From assembly GCA_937875975.1 (NCBI GenBank), contig CALEEU010000217.1, positions 1-30,474 on the forward strand: a DNA stretch of 30,474 nt, written 5' to 3'. Numbering within the stretch: position 1 is the stretch's first letter; every line of letters starts with the position of its first letter. Positions 29,696 to 30,474 of this stretch are shown piece by piece. A model generated the notes under the pieces. The model was not told where the DNA came from. It ran no database searches and worked only from the letters and a program-made list of their open reading frames with translations. The DNA comes from an uncultured Opitutia bacterium. GTDB taxonomy: Bacteria > Verrucomicrobiota > Verrucomicrobiia > Opitutales > UBA953. The position numbers and the translations under genes are program-made.

Positions 29696-30474
29696 TCAGA
29701 AAAGCCCACTTAAGCCCGTAAAAACATCAGAATACATGGGCTTCCATGGTAATTCCGCCCGAATCCGCTCAGTCAAAACAATGCGATTCGGCTGGGTCCG
29801 ACCCCCTTTGGCCACCCTGGGACCCGCCGGAGCGGCCGAATCAAATACGGGAGAAGCCTGCCCGAGACGCGTCGCGATCCACTTCGCGAGCGCTTCCTTC
29901 GTCACAGGATTCCCATCACCGACATTATAAACGCGCGCACCCGTCGGTCCGCCGACGATCGCCGCGAGGATCGACGAGGCCGCATCGTCGCGATGCAGAT
30001 AATTGATGAAGTGATCCACGCGGCCGCCGATAACATTCTCGCCGCGACGGAGTTGATCGACGAGATGATGACGACCTGGACCGTAGAGTCCGCCGAAGCG
30101 CAGCACGCGCGCCTTAGCGAAACCAGAAGTCAGCACGGCCTGCTCGCCACCGAGAATCGCATCCGCCGTCGGTGCGCCGCCCACGGGAGAAGTCTCGTCG
30201 ACCTTACCGCCGTCATCCTGTCGATACACGCCCGTGGAGCTGGTGAAAATAAAGCAGCTGGCGCCGACGTCACGAGCCCACGCAAGCGCGAGCTTCACGC
30301 CGACATCATAAGCCAACGCATAGGCTTCGGGCCCGCCGCCGCCGGTGCTGGCCGCATAAACCACAGCGTCGAAATGCTTCGGCAGCTGCGCCCAATCGCC
30401 GGCCTGAATATCGAAGGCCTCCGCAGAGATGCCTTCCGCCCGGAGTTTATCGCGTGAGGCTTCCGAACGGACGA
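29696..30474 (-). CDS. NAD-dependent epimerase / SDR-family protein (partial, 5' end outside window)
   Basis: The reading frame continues without a stop to the right edge, so the N-terminus with its NAD-binding glycine loop lies outside. The visible part contains FDAVVYAAS (the end of a Rossmann strand), FIFTSSTGVYRQ with the catalytic Ser/Thr region, LRFGGLYGPGRHH, FINYLHRDDAASSI and VYNVGDGNPVTKEALAKWI. These are hallmarks of extended SDR epimerases, especially the atypical YeeZ-like group. The GTG at 30364 is not taken as a start because the strand and VYAAS motif would be truncated. The YxxxK signature seen in many SDRs is replaced here by YALAYDVGVK, which keeps Tyr and Lys in a looser spacing. 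The substrate is unknown. Confidence 0.82.
   Translation of the reverse strand, partial: VRSEASRDKLRAEGISAEAFDIQAGDWAQLPKHFDAVVYAASTGGGGPEAYALAYDVGVKLALAWARDVGASCFIFTSSTGVYRQDDGGKVDETSPVGGAPTADAILGGEQAVLTSGFAKARVLRFGGLYGPGRHHLVDQLRRGENVIGGRVDHFINYLHRDDAASSILAAIVGGPTGARVYNVGDGNPVTKEALAKWIATRLGQASPVFDSAAPAGPRVAKGGRTQPNRIVLTERIRAELPWKPMYSDVFTGLSGLF

Overview
The window is a GC-rich bacterial chromosome segment of mostly core genes. The hosts that fit are Gram-negative: two genes encode signal-peptide beta-barrel proteins ending in Phe, and RodA, RNase Y and an RNase E/G protein occur together. The alternative spermidine route, an argCJBDFG operon, high GC and a near absence of Shine-Dalgarno motifs suggest Verrucomicrobiota, perhaps class Opitutae. 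That placement is inference; no rRNA gene is present.

Layout. At 1-1052 (minus) lie ndk and ispF. At 1153-1227 (plus) is tRNA-Cys(GCA), facing the arginine operon across a shared bidirectional terminator. At 1287-8014 (minus) argC, argJ, argB, argD, argF and argG form one tightly packed operon that takes glutamate to argininosuccinate; argH is not here. The rplM-rpsI ribosomal pair follows (8128-8989), then a small putative porin, NADP-type icd, and a tandem ribbon-helix-helix (RHH) protein with a Lys/Ala-rich tail. The RHH gene is divergent from a P1B-4-like metal-export ATPase (12011-13915).

The middle is an RNA-decay and cell-shape cluster: rodA-rng (minus) diverges from rny (plus), which is followed by an unrecognised disordered Arg/Gly-rich protein with an RGG tail (18778-19740). 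murA, ruvB, proB and proA follow on plus. After tRNA-Asp(GTC) come a carboxy(nor)spermidine synthase gene and nspC, which together make (nor)spermidine from aspartate semialdehyde and a diamine. Next are a membrane-anchored coiled-coil protein, an orphan vsr endonuclease, a phosphate-selective-type porin and a partial SDR epimerase running off the right edge.

I see no CRISPR array, insertion sequence, prophage or clear defence island. The best candidates for something undescribed are the RGG protein beside RNase Y, the tandem RHH protein with an internal start for a 21-residue basic peptide, the RHH/P1B-4 ATPase divergon, and a leader with two competing hairpins before the spermidine gene. 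Most intergenic gaps hold strong hairpin terminators, several unusually close to the next start codon. No gap exceeds 200 bases.
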